From positions 224,247-288,246 of the forward strand of contig CAWIQD010000005.1 of NCBI GenBank assembly GCA_963837945.1: a stretch of DNA of 64,000 nucleotides, in the 5' to 3' direction. The notes beneath the pieces are model-generated. The model did no database searches. It saw only the letters and a list, made by a program, of their open reading frames with translations, and was not told the origin of the DNA. This DNA comes from CAVUBL01 sp963837945. GTDB lineage: Bacteria > Acidobacteriota > Thermoanaerobaculia > Multivoradales > DATKCC01. Shown here in pieces: positions 63,900 through 64,000 of this stretch. Positions within the stretch are counted from its first letter, which is position 1. Each line of letters begins with the position of its first letter. A program made the translations under genes and the position numbers.

Positions 63900-64000
63900 G
63901 GAAGGAGTGCGCCTGGCCGTCCCCTTGCCGAACATGGGCGGCCTGGTCTTCTCTCCCGTGGTCGTCGGCGACGCCTTCTACTTCCTGAGCCTCCACGACC
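63900..64000 (+). pseudogene. Continuation of the SDGT-repeat protein after the IS66 element (window edge)
   Basis: After the second copy of the 8-bp duplication the frame reads RLAVPLPNMGGLVFSPVVVGDAFYFLSLHD, which continues the repeat interrupted at 61442 once the element is removed. The pattern VVGDAFYFLS matches the linker between SDGT repeats seen upstream. The gene runs out of the window. Confidence 0.75.

Overview
The window is very GC-rich (roughly 70 percent by eye) and densely coded on both strands. It looks like chromosome from a Gram-negative-type bacterium: there are lipoproteins with lipoboxes, a TolC/MFP/RND export operon and a monofunctional murein glycosyltransferase. An ECF sigma factor beside a TPR protein, DUF885 and carboxypeptidase-regulatory-like exported proteins, a bacterial V-type ATPase, a saccharopine lysine pathway and an Rhs locus together suggest Acidobacteriota (perhaps a Thermoanaerobaculia-like lineage). 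That placement is inference; there is no rRNA or tRNA gene in the window to test it.

Layout. 1-0.9 kb: edge of a hotdog thioesterase, an XRE regulator and a small membrane protein. 1.0-9.3 kb: two-component system, PepSY lipoprotein and a TolC-MFP-RND efflux operon carrying many frameshifts. 9.4-16.7 kb: housekeeping genes (lipid-linked-sugar-type glycosyltransferase, glutamate dehydrogenase, rhodanese-like protein, DUF1015, MtgA, ThDP decarboxylase). 17.1-31.4 kb: an Rhs polymorphic-toxin island on the minus strand. One full-length exported Rhs protein (1663 aa) is followed by four displaced Rhs C-terminal modules. Each of the five toxin tips is followed within 13 bp, or with overlap, by a candidate immunity gene, and all five candidate immunity proteins carry an export or membrane signal. 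An ISAzo13-type element has inserted into the last immunity gene. 31.6-34.5 kb: ECF sigma factor, TPR/CxxC protein, a small exported peptide and an RHH protein; palindromic GGACCAC sites occur upstream of the Rhs gene, the sigma gene and the TPR gene. 34.6-43.0 kb: orphan DNA methyltransferase, MocA-like nucleotidyltransferase, split LKR/SDH lysine degradation pair, SpoU methyltransferase, exported surface protein and radical SAM protein. 43.1-50.5 kb: V-type ATPase operon (E, DUF2764, A, B, D, I, K). 50.7-53.6 kb: glyoxylate shunt pair aceB-aceA. 53.7-54.4 kb: three tandem units of about 177 bp, each a large inverted repeat. 54.6-55.2 kb: MazEF-type toxin-antitoxin. 55.2-59.2 kb: ABHD14-like hydrolase, small membrane protein, SAM methyltransferase, DUF885 protein. 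59.3-64.0 kb: a short TIR-bounded element and an exported SDGT-repeat protein broken by a complete IS66 element with 8-bp target duplication.

The most interesting system is the Rhs island with its nested toxin-immunity cassettes. Three of its toxin tips share a predicted zincin-like core (HExxH or HExxE), and the neighbouring sigma/TPR pair may regulate it through shared palindromes. At least a dozen single-base frameshifts are scattered over the window, about half of them in the efflux operon; they may be pseudogenization or assembly indels, and sequence alone cannot decide.
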